From the NCBI GenBank assembly GCA_036380735.1, contig DASVEE010000011.1, positions 179,949-243,948 on the forward strand: a stretch of DNA of 64,000 bases, given 5' to 3'. Shown here in pieces: positions 7,273 to 16,138 of this stretch. Positions within the stretch are counted from its first letter, which is position 1. Every line of letters starts with the position of its first letter. The position numbers and the translations under genes are program-made. The notes beneath the pieces are model-generated. The model was given only the letters and a program-made list of their open reading frames with translations. It did not search any database and was not told the DNA's origin. Source of the DNA: DASVEE01 sp036380735 (GTDB lineage Bacteria > Acidobacteriota > Thermoanaerobaculia > Gp7-AA8).

Positions 7273-9693
7273 CTATTGATCGGTTTCGAACGACGTGATC
7301 ATCACGCGCTGCAGCTTGAGCTGGTTTTCGAGACATCCCTTGGCGAGACACTCGTTGAAGAAGACGTCCGGGGTACCGGTGGAGTTGAAGTCGCCGCGCA
7401 TCAGCAGTGCGCCGTAGTACGTGGCGTTACCGGAGCCGTCGTAGCCGCCTTCGTTGTACATCGCGCCCCAGAGGAGCGGGGCGAGGCGGACGAGGGCGCC
7501 GGCGTCGTCGTACGCGTTGGACGTGCAGTCGCGCGACGGTGAGTCGCTCTTGCAGGTGATGGGGACGTTCTCGCTCTGCTTCACCTTGGCGCGGCGGAAC
7601 GTCACGTCGGTCGGGTTGTGCCATTCGGCCTTCAGCCCGTCCTTCGGATTGCCCACCGCGGGGTAGGTGAAGTTGAGGTACGGCTCGTGCGGCTCGGAGC
7701 AGTCACCGGCCGTCCCCTTCGTCTCGTCGGGCGGCGTGCACCCCTCGGTCCAGGCAACCGGCAGCCAAACCGTGCCGGCCGCGATGACGGTGCCGTCCGG
7801 CTGCGTCAGTGCCCTCGTGTTCTGGGCGACGTGCACGTCGAAGACGCCGTTGTCATTGAGGTCCTGGTAATCCCAGACGGCGTTGTTCTCGCCGACGATG
7901 ACGAAGTCGCCGTCGGGGAGCACCGCGCCCGTAGGTGTCATCTTGAACTTCTTGGCCACGACGTCGACCTCGCGGTAGCCGGTGTCGCGGAACGGCTCGC
8001 CCGGCATGGGGTAGATGTCGTCGGAGACGAGGTTGCCGGAGCCGGTCGTGCCGAACGACTTCGCGTTGAGGTAGATGTAGCCCTGCATCTGGTACGGTCC
8101 GCCGGCGCCGGCGTTGAGCTTGATGGCGTCGGTGAGCGTGCCGCCCTTGCCGAACTGCGGGTTCTTGCCGTTGGCGCTGTCGAAGAAGTAGAAGCCCGGC
8201 CCGAGACCGTTCTTCTTCGCGTTCATCCAGTCGAGCGCCGGCTTGGCCGCGCCGCCCGGGCCGGTGAAAAGCTTCGTCGTTTCGTCGTAATCGAAGTAGT
8301 AGATGCCCTGACCCGGCTCGTTGTTGGAGCCCTGGGCGATGGCTTTCCAGAACTCGAAGTCCATCGTGGGGAAGAAGACTTCGATCGACTCCGGCTTCGA
8401 GCTGGCGTCGGTCGTGATCTGTTTCTGGAAGACGTTGGAGTAGCGGGTCGCCGGATCCCACGTCACCTGATCGAAGTCGCAGGGATGCGGATTTGCCGAG
8501 TTGCAGGGCGTCCCCTTGTTGTTGCCGAGCTGAATGTCGCCGCGCGAACGGGCATGCAGCCACGGATCGGGGATGGTCACGCCGAGAAGCGAGTAGAGCC
8601 AGTTGTACTGGGAGTACCAGTCGGAGAGGTCGATGCGGAACTGGCGCGCCGGGACCGTGCGCCACGTGATGCCGTTATCGGTGAACGTGGCGCCGATGGC
8701 CGTGCCCCACGCCGGCTCCACGGTGTCGGAGGTGCCGGCGTTCGTCGCCACGTAGGCGAGCTTCGCCAGACGGGGATTGGCGGTGATCGCCGCGCCGGTG
8801 GCGTTGATGATGTCGTCCATGGCGTAGCCGGTCGACGGGGTCCACTCCATCGACGAGTCGTAGCCGTACTCGAAGTTCATCTGCTCCTTCGCGTCGAACC
8901 ACGGCATGCCGACGGCCGGACGCGCGAGCTGCATTTCCTTTTCCGAGAGCACCTTCCCCCAGTAGACGTGGAAGTTGCCCTGGCCGACGAGGGAGCCGGA
9001 CGTCTCGATGGCGCCGTCGACGATGGGGAAAGGGGTCTCGGCCACGACGGCCTTCACGGTGCGCGTGGCGGCCACGCGAGCGCCGATGAGCTTCTCCGCC
9101 GTCACGCTGACCGTGGCGACGCCGTAGCGGGTACTGTTGTCGTAAAAGCCGTGGGCGTTCTTCGTCGCACCGGGCATCGGCGGCGCGTAGACGCGGATGT
9201 CGGTGATGCGGATGCTGCCGTCCGGAAAGAGGGCGGTGTTGAGGTTCGTCAGGTACGTCGTGGCGACGGTCCCCTTGGTGGAGTTGATGAGGACGTCGGC
9301 GTGCTCCTCGTCACCGTAGAAGCGGTCGTGCTGGTTGACGCGGAACGGCGCGTCGAAGAGCAGCAGGCCGGAGCGTCCTTTGTAGTAGTCGAGCGTGCCG
9401 CCGCCGTGGTTGCGCTGCGTCTTGATGGCCACGTTGTTCGGCGGCAGCAGCCCGCGGGTGTTGGCCCACGGCGCGTCCTGGAACATCTCGATGACGGCGC
9501 GCGCGCCGGCTTCGGCCGCGACCTGCGCCTGCACGAAGTTCCGCTCGTTGACGGCGATGATGCTCTCCGTCTCGGAGATGGCCACGAAGCCGAGTCCGAG
9601 CAGCGAGAGGCCGACCATCACCATGAGGCTGACGAGAAGGGCCGAGCCCTCCTCGCGTTTTTTCGGGTTGCGGTTACGCATACGGTTCTTCAT
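7273..9693 (-). CDS. Oversized PilX-like type IV pilus minor pilin
   Basis: An 806-residue protein whose N-terminus (basic residues, then EEGSALLVSLMVMVGLSLLGLGFVAI, then S-E-T-E) is the PilX N-terminal pattern of a membrane anchor without the strict G/FTLIE cleavage box. The rest is a large, largely beta/loop, secreted-type region with many W, Y, N and G residues and a few Cys (e.g. the C-terminal CKSDS, DCTSN, ECLAKGCLEN). Typical PilX proteins are about 200 residues, so most of this protein is extra. It is last in the operon FimT-PilV-PilW-PilX, and probably sits in the pilus-tip initiation complex, perhaps carrying an adhesive domain in place of PilY1. A GAGG ribosome-binding site lies upstream of the ATG at 9693. 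Confidence 0.8.
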   Translation of the reverse strand: MKNRMRNRNPKKREEGSALLVSLMVMVGLSLLGLGFVAISETESIIAVNERNFVQAQVAAEAGARAVIEMFQDAPWANTRGLLPPNNVAIKTQRNHGGGTLDYYKGRSGLLLFDAPFRVNQHDRFYGDEEHADVLINSTKGTVATTYLTNLNTALFPDGSIRITDIRVYAPPMPGATKNAHGFYDNSTRYGVATVSVTAEKLIGARVAATRTVKAVVAETPFPIVDGAIETSGSLVGQGNFHVYWGKVLSEKEMQLARPAVGMPWFDAKEQMNFEYGYDSSMEWTPSTGYAMDDIINATGAAITANPRLAKLAYVATNAGTSDTVEPAWGTAIGATFTDNGITWRTVPARQFRIDLSDWYSQYNWLYSLLGVTIPDPWLHARSRGDIQLGNNKGTPCNSANPHPCDFDQVTWDPATRYSNVFQKQITTDASSKPESIEVFFPTMDFEFWKAIAQGSNNEPGQGIYYFDYDETTKLFTGPGGAAKPALDWMNAKKNGLGPGFYFFDSANGKNPQFGKGGTLTDAIKLNAGAGGPYQMQGYIYLNAKSFGTTGSGNLVSDDIYPMPGEPFRDTGYREVDVVAKKFKMTPTGAVLPDGDFVIVGENNAVWDYQDLNDNGVFDVHVAQNTRALTQPDGTVIAAGTVWLPVAWTEGCTPPDETKGTAGDCSEPHEPYLNFTYPAVGNPKDGLKAEWHNPTDVTFRRAKVKQSENVPITCKSDSPSRDCTSNAYDDAGALVRLAPLLWGAMYNEGGYDGSGNATYYGALLMRGDFNSTGTPDVFFNECLAKGCLENQLKLQRVMITSFETDQ

Positions 9694-9704
9694 GACTGGT
9701 TACC

Positions 9705-12700
9705 TCACTGACACGCGGCGCCGGTGACGTCGGCGCAGGCGCCGAAGTTCGGAGCGATGGAGCAGAGCATGCGATCGCCCGTCGGCACCTTGTAGACGAC
9801 GCAGACGCTGGAGATCGGGTTGCTCGGGAGCTTCTTGTTGCCCTTCAGATCGAAGTTCGCGGCGATGTTGTAGCCGGGGTCGTTGGCCGCGACCTTCGAC
9901 GTGCCGGAAGGCGCCGTGATCGTCGTCGTGCCGAGCTGGCAGCTGACCCCCACCGCGCCGCTGCCGGGGAACGTCACGGTGTCGAGCTCTTCGCCGACCG
10001 CCGGGTTCCAGCGGATGATGATCTTCTCGAGCGTGAGCTGAACGTTCGAGGAGTTCTTCAGTTTCAGGTTGACCGTATTGGAGCCGGATGTCCACGCGAC
10101 CACGCTCGGGTCGCTGTTGCGGTCAGCGAGCGCGCACGTCGGCGCCGCGGCATCCATGATGTAGCGGTCCGCGTACATGGTGCAGTTGTTGTTGTCGGTG
10201 ACGAGGATGCGCACACGCGCCGGCGTGCCGTTGTCACTGAGGTCGGGCAGCGATGCGCTCGCTGTGGTGGTATTGCTGAACGTGCTCGTAGTGCCGACCT
10301 GGACGTCGTTCTGGAAAACGGCGATCTCGATCTGCTTGACCGGCGATCCGGTCGTGATGCCCACGGTGGCCGGCGACTCGACGATCCACGGGTCGCCGGA
10401 GGTGCCGGCGCCGCCGAAGGTGGTCGGGACCGTCACCGTGATGGTGCCGCCGGCGAAGCTGCAGGGGTAGTAGAGCGGATCGGAATACGGGGCGAGATTG
10501 GAGCAATCTTCGGCCTGCACCGAGAAGCGCCACTCGAGTGCCTGAATGATGCCGGTCAGCGTGATGCCGGTGCTGCCGTCGGTGATGGTCTCGGTGCGTT
10601 CGGTCGTCCAGGTGCCGGCGACCTTCTTTTCAACCTTGATGTTGTACTTATCGATGGCGATGGTGTTGCCGGCCGAATCCTTCGTGACCGGGTTCCACGA
10701 GAGCGTGACGCTGCACAGGCCGGCCGGACAGGAATCGCTGACCCGCACCGGCGCGGAGGCCTTGGCCGGGGTGACGCCCGCGGTGGTGCGGTTCGCCCGT
10801 CCCTTGATCGCGGCATCGGACTCGTGCGGGAAGACCGGGCCGATGGCTTTCGACGCCACTTTCGGGTCGTTCATGTCCTTGTCGCGCGCGCAGTAGTCGA
10901 CGACCTGGATGCGGTAGTAGTAATCGGTGCAGTTCGCGGCCTTCGTGTCCAGCCAGACCATGTCGGTGCCGTTGAGCGTCGGCTGCGGCGCGTTCTCGTG
11001 GAGGACCATCTGGACGTCGGCGTCGCTGATGTCGAAGTCGGCGCGGCGGGCGCGGTAGACGCGGAAGTAACGCTTCTCCGCCAGCGGCATGGTGGGCTGC
11101 TGCAGCTTCGTGCCGCCGCTGCAGGAGGCCTCGTTGGCTGCGGAGTCATTCTTGATGAGAGCGGGGAACTTCAGCTCGACCTGATTCTCGAGCGCGACAT
11201 AGGAGGCGTCGTCGCCGCCGCTCGCTTTGAGGGAGTCGACTTCCGCCGGCGTGGTGCGGTTCTTGACGTCGATACTGATGCAGTTCGACGTGGCAGCACC
11301 CCACTTGTTGATGGACTGCACGGCGAAGTGCCACGTCTTGCCCGGGACGACCTTGCGTCCCGCATAGCCGTCGAGGTTCTGTCCGGCATCCTCGGAGTTC
11401 GCGAAGCCGCCGATGCAGTCGGTGTCGTCGTAGAGGATGGAGTAGGAGTCGACGCCGCCGCCGCCGGTGGGGGCGGACCATGTCAGGTAAACGGCGTTAC
11501 AGGCGCCGGCACAGACGGATTCGAGCGTCGGCTTCTGCGGCGGGGTCGTGCTGAACTCCTGCATGCCGCGGCGCCCCAGGTTGCGGGGGACGATCATGCT
11601 GGTGAGCTCGAACTTGCGGTAATTCGGCGCGATGGTGTCGGCCGTGTCCTTGTAGGAGGGATCGGCCTGCGGATTCATGCCGACCAGCGCAATCTGGATC
11701 GACTTGATCGTGGTGCGGGTATCGCGGCCGGCGACGATGTCGTCCGGCTTGGCACCATCGTACGGCCCGTCGCCGTTCGGCAGGGTGGTGATCTCCTTCG
11801 TCCCCGCCAGATCGCTGAAGTACTTGAAGGTGAGGCTGCGGATGTTGTCCGCCAGCGGGGTACCGACGGGACGGGCCGTGGTCGGATCGAGGGTGTAGCG
11901 GTAGAGCGTGTACGGCGGGTTCGCGTTCGTCAGGTCGACGCCCGTGATGCGAACCTCGTTCTCCTTCTGGCGCGTGCCGGGGTGGACGCTGCGCGGCACG
12001 TTCGTGTCGGCCCAGAAGGAAATGACGCCCGTGTTCTTGGCGGAGTTGGCGGACTGCAGGGCGTACGTCACGATCTCGTCGTTGCCGGTGGTGACGACCT
12101 GGAACTGCGTCGACTCGAGGTTCGGAACGACGTCTTTGCCTTCGCGGCCGTTGCCGTGCTCCGCGTCGGACTCGAAGTCGAAGTTGCCGCGGATCGTCAT
12201 CGCGGTGGCGCCGGCGAACTCGATCTGCTCGTCGGGCTGCTGGTAGTAGATGTTGCCGGCCTCCTGCCAGATGATGGTGGAGGTGCCGCCTTCCTTGACC
12301 TGCTCCTTCGATCCGGTGGGCCAGGCGGGCTGGCTGCTGTGGCTCACGCCGCCGGCGGTGGCGACGTAGGTGTGGCCGTTGGCCGGATCGGGCTGGATCA
12401 GCGTGCCGGCGGTGAAGGTGGTGTTCGGCTTCCAGGTGAGCGCGAGAGAGCTCATCGGACGGCCGTCACGGTCGAAGTCGTAGCCGGCCATGCGGATGTC
12501 GCCGGTCAGCTTGTCGAAGGCGACGCGCGTCGACTGCTGCATGTCCGCCGCTTCGTTCGACGTCTTGAAGATCTTGTTGCTCTGGTCGTAGATCAGGAAC
12601 GCCGCCAGGATGATGACGGTGAAGATGGCCGTGGCGACCAGGATCTCGGCCAGCGAGTAGCCGGCCTGGTTTCGGCGGCGGCGATCGGAGTTGAGTGCGT

Positions 12701-12707
12701 GCGTCAT
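9705..12707 (-). CDS. Giant PilW-like minor pilin with fibronectin type III domains
   Basis: A 1000-residue prepilin. The N-terminus carries a class III cleavage signal (QAG-YSLAEILVATAIF, with Glu at +5) and a long hydrophobic helix, followed by a PilW-like region to about residue 380. From about 385 it has Ig-like/fibronectin III modules ('AVYLTWSAPTGGGGVDSYSI', 'SVTLSWNPVTKD'), then a Cys-containing beta region to the end. Normal PilW proteins are 200-350 residues. The start at 12707 is chosen because AGGAG lies 6 bases before it; the in-frame ATG at 12713 touches that site. It probably displays a large tip domain outside the cell; the ligand is unknown. Confidence 0.85.
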   Translation of the reverse strand: MTHALNSDRRRRNQAGYSLAEILVATAIFTVIILAAFLIYDQSNKIFKTSNEAADMQQSTRVAFDKLTGDIRMAGYDFDRDGRPMSSLALTWKPNTTFTAGTLIQPDPANGHTYVATAGGVSHSSQPAWPTGSKEQVKEGGTSTIIWQEAGNIYYQQPDEQIEFAGATAMTIRGNFDFESDAEHGNGREGKDVVPNLESTQFQVVTTGNDEIVTYALQSANSAKNTGVISFWADTNVPRSVHPGTRQKENEVRITGVDLTNANPPYTLYRYTLDPTTARPVGTPLADNIRSLTFKYFSDLAGTKEITTLPNGDGPYDGAKPDDIVAGRDTRTTIKSIQIALVGMNPQADPSYKDTADTIAPNYRKFELTSMIVPRNLGRRGMQEFSTTPPQKPTLESVCAGACNAVYLTWSAPTGGGGVDSYSILYDDTDCIGGFANSEDAGQNLDGYAGRKVVPGKTWHFAVQSINKWGAATSNCISIDVKNRTTPAEVDSLKASGGDDASYVALENQVELKFPALIKNDSAANEASCSGGTKLQQPTMPLAEKRYFRVYRARRADFDISDADVQMVLHENAPQPTLNGTDMVWLDTKAANCTDYYYRIQVVDYCARDKDMNDPKVASKAIGPVFPHESDAAIKGRANRTTAGVTPAKASAPVRVSDSCPAGLCSVTLSWNPVTKDSAGNTIAIDKYNIKVEKKVAGTWTTERTETITDGSTGITLTGIIQALEWRFSVQAEDCSNLAPYSDPLYYPCSFAGGTITVTVPTTFGGAGTSGDPWIVESPATVGITTGSPVKQIEIAVFQNDVQVGTTSTFSNTTTASASLPDLSDNGTPARVRILVTDNNNCTMYADRYIMDAAAPTCALADRNSDPSVVAWTSGSNTVNLKLKNSSNVQLTLEKIIIRWNPAVGEELDTVTFPGSGAVGVSCQLGTTTITAPSGTSKVAANDPGYNIAANFDLKGNKKLPSNPISSVCVVYKVPTGDRMLCSIAPNFGACADVTGAACQ

Positions 12708-12720
12708 GAACATCTCCTGG

Positions 12721-13290
12721 TCAGAAACTGCGATTGAATTTGACGACGTCGACGGCGACGTTCCGCTCGCGCGCGGACTCGTCCCACTGCGTGATGATGC
12801 GGATCTGCATCACGGCGGCGGTCGTGGCGTTGTTCGCGGTGGCCATGTTGCGGGGGGTGAAGACGAGCGTGACCTTGCCGTCCTGCATCCTCGACTGCGG
12901 CAGCAGGCCCTTCCAGCGGGTGAGGTAGAGCGGTCCGCCCACCTTGTCCTTGGAGAGGTCGGCCGTCGAGCGGATGAAGCTGCCCGGGTAGGCGCGGCCG
13001 GCGACGGTGTTGCTCGCCAGCGTCTCCGACGCGGTGATGGAGAAGTAATCGAGCACCTGCGACATGCTCAGCGGCTGCAGGTCTTCGCTCACGTGCGTGC
13101 CGACCGAGGTGGCGCGCGTGAGCTGCTTGCCGCTGTAGACGTTGCGCCGGCCGAAGACGAACAGGGTCGCGATCGACAGGAGCACGGTGCCGAGGATCGC
13201 CATCGCGATCAGCACTTCGATGAGGTTGTAGCCGCCCTGGGCCCGGCGCAGGTGGCCGTGGTCCGTGCGGCGCATCGGGATGTTGGTCAT
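12721..13290 (-). CDS. PilV-like minor pilin (type IV pilus)
   Basis: A 189-residue prepilin with cleavage signal GG-YNLIEVLIAMAILGTVLLSIA (Glu at +5) near residue 20 and a C-terminal globular region. Together with the FimT/GspH-like, PilW-like and PilX-like products it would form the minor-pilin priming complex of a type IV pilus. The ATG at 13290 is preceded by GGAG with 6 bases of spacing; an upstream GTG at 13302 is less likely. It lies 11 bases from the upstream FimT gene. Confidence 0.85.
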   Translation of the reverse strand: MTNIPMRRTDHGHLRRAQGGYNLIEVLIAMAILGTVLLSIATLFVFGRRNVYSGKQLTRATSVGTHVSEDLQPLSMSQVLDYFSITASETLASNTVAGRAYPGSFIRSTADLSKDKVGGPLYLTRWKGLLPQSRMQDGKVTLVFTPRNMATANNATTAAVMQIRIITQWDESARERNVAVDVVKFNRSF

Positions 13291-13301
13291 CGTTTTCTCC
13301 A

Positions 13302-13811
13302 CTACTGCGCCGCGACCTTTCCGGTCGTGCGCACCGAGACGGTGTACTTGGGGACGGGGATCTTGAGGTCGGACTTCACCTCGATGGTGCCGACGCCGCC
13401 CGGCGCCACGGCGGTGCCGTCGCGGTCGAAGACGATGTCGGGCTTCGCGTCACCGGCGACGGTGTCGGTGAAGTTGGTCGACGTGAAGTAGACCTCGTTC
13501 TGCATCGTGCGGGTCGAGAGCGTCGTCCAGTTGGCGCCGCGGTCGCGCGACTCGAGGATCTCGTACGAGCCCGGCTTGGCGTCGGGGCTGAAGGTGATGC
13601 GCACCATCGAGTAGTTGGCCACGGCGCGCTGCCGCGCCCCGCGCAGGTCGTTGGTGAACTGCCTCATCGACGTTTTCAGGCGCGAAGAGCGATACATGGA
13701 GATGAAGTTCGGCACGGCCACGAGGGACAGAATCCCGACGATGGCCACGACCACCAGCATCTCGGTCAGCGTGTATCCCCGCTCGGCGGCAGAGAAGCGT
13801 TTGCTCATCAT
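13302..13811 (-). CDS. FimT/GspH-family pseudopilin, first gene of the minor-pilin operon
   Basis: A 169-residue prepilin with the signal RG-YTLTEMLVVVAIVGILSLVAVPNF (Glu at +5), followed by the Arg-containing 'DLRGARQRAVAN' helix and the C-terminal beta domain of the GspH/FimT family (PF12019). It is translated from ATG 13811 or the adjacent ATG 13808, with AAGGGG about 7 bases upstream. FimT-type pilins prime pilus assembly and in some bacteria bind DNA during uptake. The prepilin peptidase that should process it is encoded 2.3 kb away at 16111-16908. Confidence 0.86.
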   Translation of the reverse strand: MMSKRFSAAERGYTLTEMLVVVAIVGILSLVAVPNFISMYRSSRLKTSMRQFTNDLRGARQRAVANYSMVRITFSPDAKPGSYEILESRDRGANWTTLSTRTMQNEVYFTSTNFTDTVAGDAKPDIVFDRDGTAVAPGGVGTIEVKSDLKIPVPKYTVSVRTTGKVAAQ

Positions 13812-14008
13812 GGAGCGTCCCCTTGAGCGAGGGAGATGCCACGGGTCTCAGTGGCAGCTAAGTGCTTCTGGTGCAGCGGTTACCTGTTTTGGCGGTGGTA
13901 ACGCGATGTGGCGTGGCCGCGGCTTTCTGATACGAAAAGTAACAGTGGTGCAGCGGCGACGACGCTTTGTCCCGGCTGCGTCGCGCCGCTGAGGCACAAT
14001 GCCGCGCC
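13812..14008. other. Divergent control region between the pilin operon and the deaminase gene
   Basis: A 197-base gap from which both flanking genes must be transcribed. It contains the inverted repeat GTTACC-N12-GGTAAC and two copies of GGTGCAGCGG. No convincing -35/-10 pair was recognised, and no c-di-GMP riboswitch signature was seen. Confidence 0.4.
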
Positions 14009-14455
14009 ATGACGACGAACGATCCCTTCATGCAGGCCGCCATCGACGAAGCTCGGCAGGGCTTCGAGGAGGGCGGCATCCCCATCGGCTCCGTCATCGT
14101 GTACCGCGGCGAGATCATCGGCCGCGGCCACAACCGCCGCGTGCAGCAGGGGAGCCCCACGCTCCACGGCGAGATGGACGCGCTGGAGAACGCCGGCCGC
14201 CGCGCCGCCAGCGTCTACCGCGAGAGCGTCATCTACACGACGCTGTCGCCATGCTCCATGTGCAGCGGAGCGATCCTCCTCTACGGCATCCCCCGCGTCA
14301 TCGTCGGCGAGAACCGCACCTTCCTCGGCGAGGAGGAGTTGCTGCGCTCGCGCGGCGTGACCGTGGAGGTGGTGGACGACCCCACCTGCCTGGAACTGAT
14401 GACCCGCTTCATCAGCGAAAAACCAGAGCTGTGGAACGAAGACATCGGGGAGTGA
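14009..14455 (+). CDS. FCY1-type cytosine/nucleoside deaminase
   Basis: A 148-residue zinc deaminase of the CDA fold. Ligands and catalyst are His53-Glu55 (HGE) and Cys82/Cys85 (SPCSMC). The His-to-Cys spacing equals that of yeast cytosine deaminase (His62, Glu64, Cys91, Cys94), and the second half ('LYGIPRVIVGEN', 'VTVEVVDD', C-terminal 'NEDIGE') also follows the yeast enzyme closely, so cytosine is a more likely substrate than tRNA adenosine (TadA). It would convert cytosine to uracil in pyrimidine salvage. The ATG at 14009 is chosen by similarity; GAGG lies rather far upstream (14 bases). Confidence 0.85.
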   Translation: MTTNDPFMQAAIDEARQGFEEGGIPIGSVIVYRGEIIGRGHNRRVQQGSPTLHGEMDALENAGRRAASVYRESVIYTTLSPCSMCSGAILLYGIPRVIVGENRTFLGEEELLRSRGVTVEVVDDPTCLELMTRFISEKPELWNEDIGE

Positions 14456-14482
14456 CCGGGGGAATAGGACCTCTCGTCCCCT

Positions 14483-16138
14483 CTACAACTCCACAATCAC
14501 CGTAGCTCCCTCACCAGGCGCGCCGGTCATGCGGATGCTGCCGCCGTGCAGCAGCACGATCTTCTTGGACAGCGGCAGTCCCAGGCCGAAACCATTCGTC
14601 TTCCCCGACTGGAACGGCAGAAAGAAACGCGCCGCATCCTCGGGCGACAGGCCGACGCCGTTGTCGGCGATGGTGACGGTCCGGGGGTTGGACGTGAGAG
14701 CGATGTCGATGCGGCCCTCGCCGCCTTTTTCGCGCACGGCGTCGACGGCGTTGCGCACGATGTTCTCGATGGCGCGCGCGAAGAGCGGCCGGTCGGCGTC
14801 GATGACGGCGCCTTCGCCGCTGATGTGGATCGCCACGTCGCCCGCGGTGGCTTCGAGGCGCATCACCACGTCCTCGACGAGCTCGCGGAGGTCGACGCGC
14901 TGCTTCTGCAGCGTCATGGGGCGGGCGAAGTTGAGCAGCGACTCCACGGCCGCCGACAACTGCGAGGCCTCATCCTCGGCGCGGCGGATCCGCGTGGTGG
15001 CGTCCTCCGGCATCGTCTGCCGTTGCGCGAGCTTCAGGTAGCCGAGGATCGTCGCCAGCGAGTTGCGGAACTCGTGGGCGATGCCGGCGGACATCTCGCC
15101 GAGGTCGGCGAGCGTCTGCATGTCGCGCACGCGGTGCTCGAGCGTGCGGATGGAGGTGAGGTCGGTGAAGAGCGCGAGCATGCCGAGGAAGTCGCCGTTC
15201 TCGCCGAGAAGCGGCACGGTCGTGACGCCGACGGTGAGCGCGTCGATCGTGGTCTCGTGGCGCGTGAGCGGCGCGCGGTGGGTGAGGGCGTCGCGGAGGA
15301 CGTCGGCGAAGGGGCTTTCGCCGAGCGCGCCTTCGATCGAGGCGTTGTCGAGGGTGCGGTCGCGGAGGATCTCGCGCCCCGCCTGGTTCGCGTCGACGAT
15401 GCGCCCCTCGGGATCGATGGCCAGCATCCCGGACGTAAGGCCGCGCGTGAGGGCGGCGGTGATGCGCTCGAACTCATCGGCGCGCGTCTTCTGCTGGTCG
15501 TGCAGCCGCTGCAGCTCTTCCTGCTGCGCCTTCATCGTTTCCAGCGATGTGCGGAAGGTCTCGATCAGGTAGTCCTGCTCGTCGACGCCGGGATCGCGGA
15601 GGCCGAGCTGCGACGCGTGGTCGAGCATCGTCTCGATCGGGCTGGTGATCCGGGGGATGTAGAGCAGCAGCATGATCACCCCGGCGCCGGTGGCGAGCAG
15701 GGTGATGAGCGCGGTCAGGAGAAAGGTGCGGCGGAGGGAGTAGAGCTCCGAGGCATCGAAGAAGAGCTGCAGCGTTCCGTACGAGCCTCGGCGCGTGAGG
15801 CTCTCGATGCCTTCGCCCTCGACGACGCTGCCGGAGCGGACGACGCGGCCGCCCGGGCGCGTGAGCGTCGCGCCGGCGATGGGGTAGCGCACGCGCAGCG
15901 ACGTCAGCACGACGTCGATGTTGGCGTCGTTCGCTTTGTACAGCTCGTTCTCCGCGACAGAGGTGATGAGGTCGAACTGCTCCCACTTGGCATCGCGCGT
16001 CTGTCCCAGCATCTGCTGCATGAGGATGAGCAGGACGGCGATGAGGACGGCGAAGAACGCGACGAGCGCCGTCAGGAACAGACGGATGTCGCGCCGGAAG
16101 CCGACCTTCGTCAGCGGAGCAGTAGCGAGAGATACCAT
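14483..16138 (-). CDS. Membrane sensor histidine kinase with PAS domain (NtrB/PilS-like)
   Basis: A 551-residue kinase: transmembrane helix about 19-42, extracytoplasmic region, second helix about 140-163, HAMP/coiled linker, PAS domain about 225-330, then HisKA with phospho-acceptor His near 355 (AHEFRNSLATI) and an HATPase domain (N box 'IVRNAVDAV', G boxes 'DNGVGL' and 'GFGLGLPL'). The HEFRN form and PAS layout are typical of NtrB/PilS/AtoS kinases that partner sigma-54 activators. Its start overlaps the prepilin peptidase gene by 28 bases, so a link to pilus control is plausible. No response regulator follows it. Confidence 0.85.
   Translation of the reverse strand: MVSLATAPLTKVGFRRDIRLFLTALVAFFAVLIAVLLILMQQMLGQTRDAKWEQFDLITSVAENELYKANDANIDVVLTSLRVRYPIAGATLTRPGGRVVRSGSVVEGEGIESLTRRGSYGTLQLFFDASELYSLRRTFLLTALITLLATGAGVIMLLLYIPRITSPIETMLDHASQLGLRDPGVDEQDYLIETFRTSLETMKAQQEELQRLHDQQKTRADEFERITAALTRGLTSGMLAIDPEGRIVDANQAGREILRDRTLDNASIEGALGESPFADVLRDALTHRAPLTRHETTIDALTVGVTTVPLLGENGDFLGMLALFTDLTSIRTLEHRVRDMQTLADLGEMSAGIAHEFRNSLATILGYLKLAQRQTMPEDATTRIRRAEDEASQLSAAVESLLNFARPMTLQKQRVDLRELVEDVVMRLEATAGDVAIHISGEGAVIDADRPLFARAIENIVRNAVDAVREKGGEGRIDIALTSNPRTVTIADNGVGLSPEDAARFFLPFQSGKTNGFGLGLPLSKKIVLLHGGSIRMTGAPGEGATVIVEL

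Noticed and set aside
13828..13842. Sigma-54-like promoter (TGGCATCTCCCTCGC, GG-N10-GC spacing) upstream of the pilin operon
   Set aside because: Transcription would begin within a few bases of the start codon, past the ribosome-binding site, so the geometry is wrong.
13812..14008. Cyclic di-GMP (GEMM) riboswitch upstream of the pilin genes
   Set aside because: The conserved GCAAACC, CGCAAAGC and tetraloop-receptor motifs are absent.
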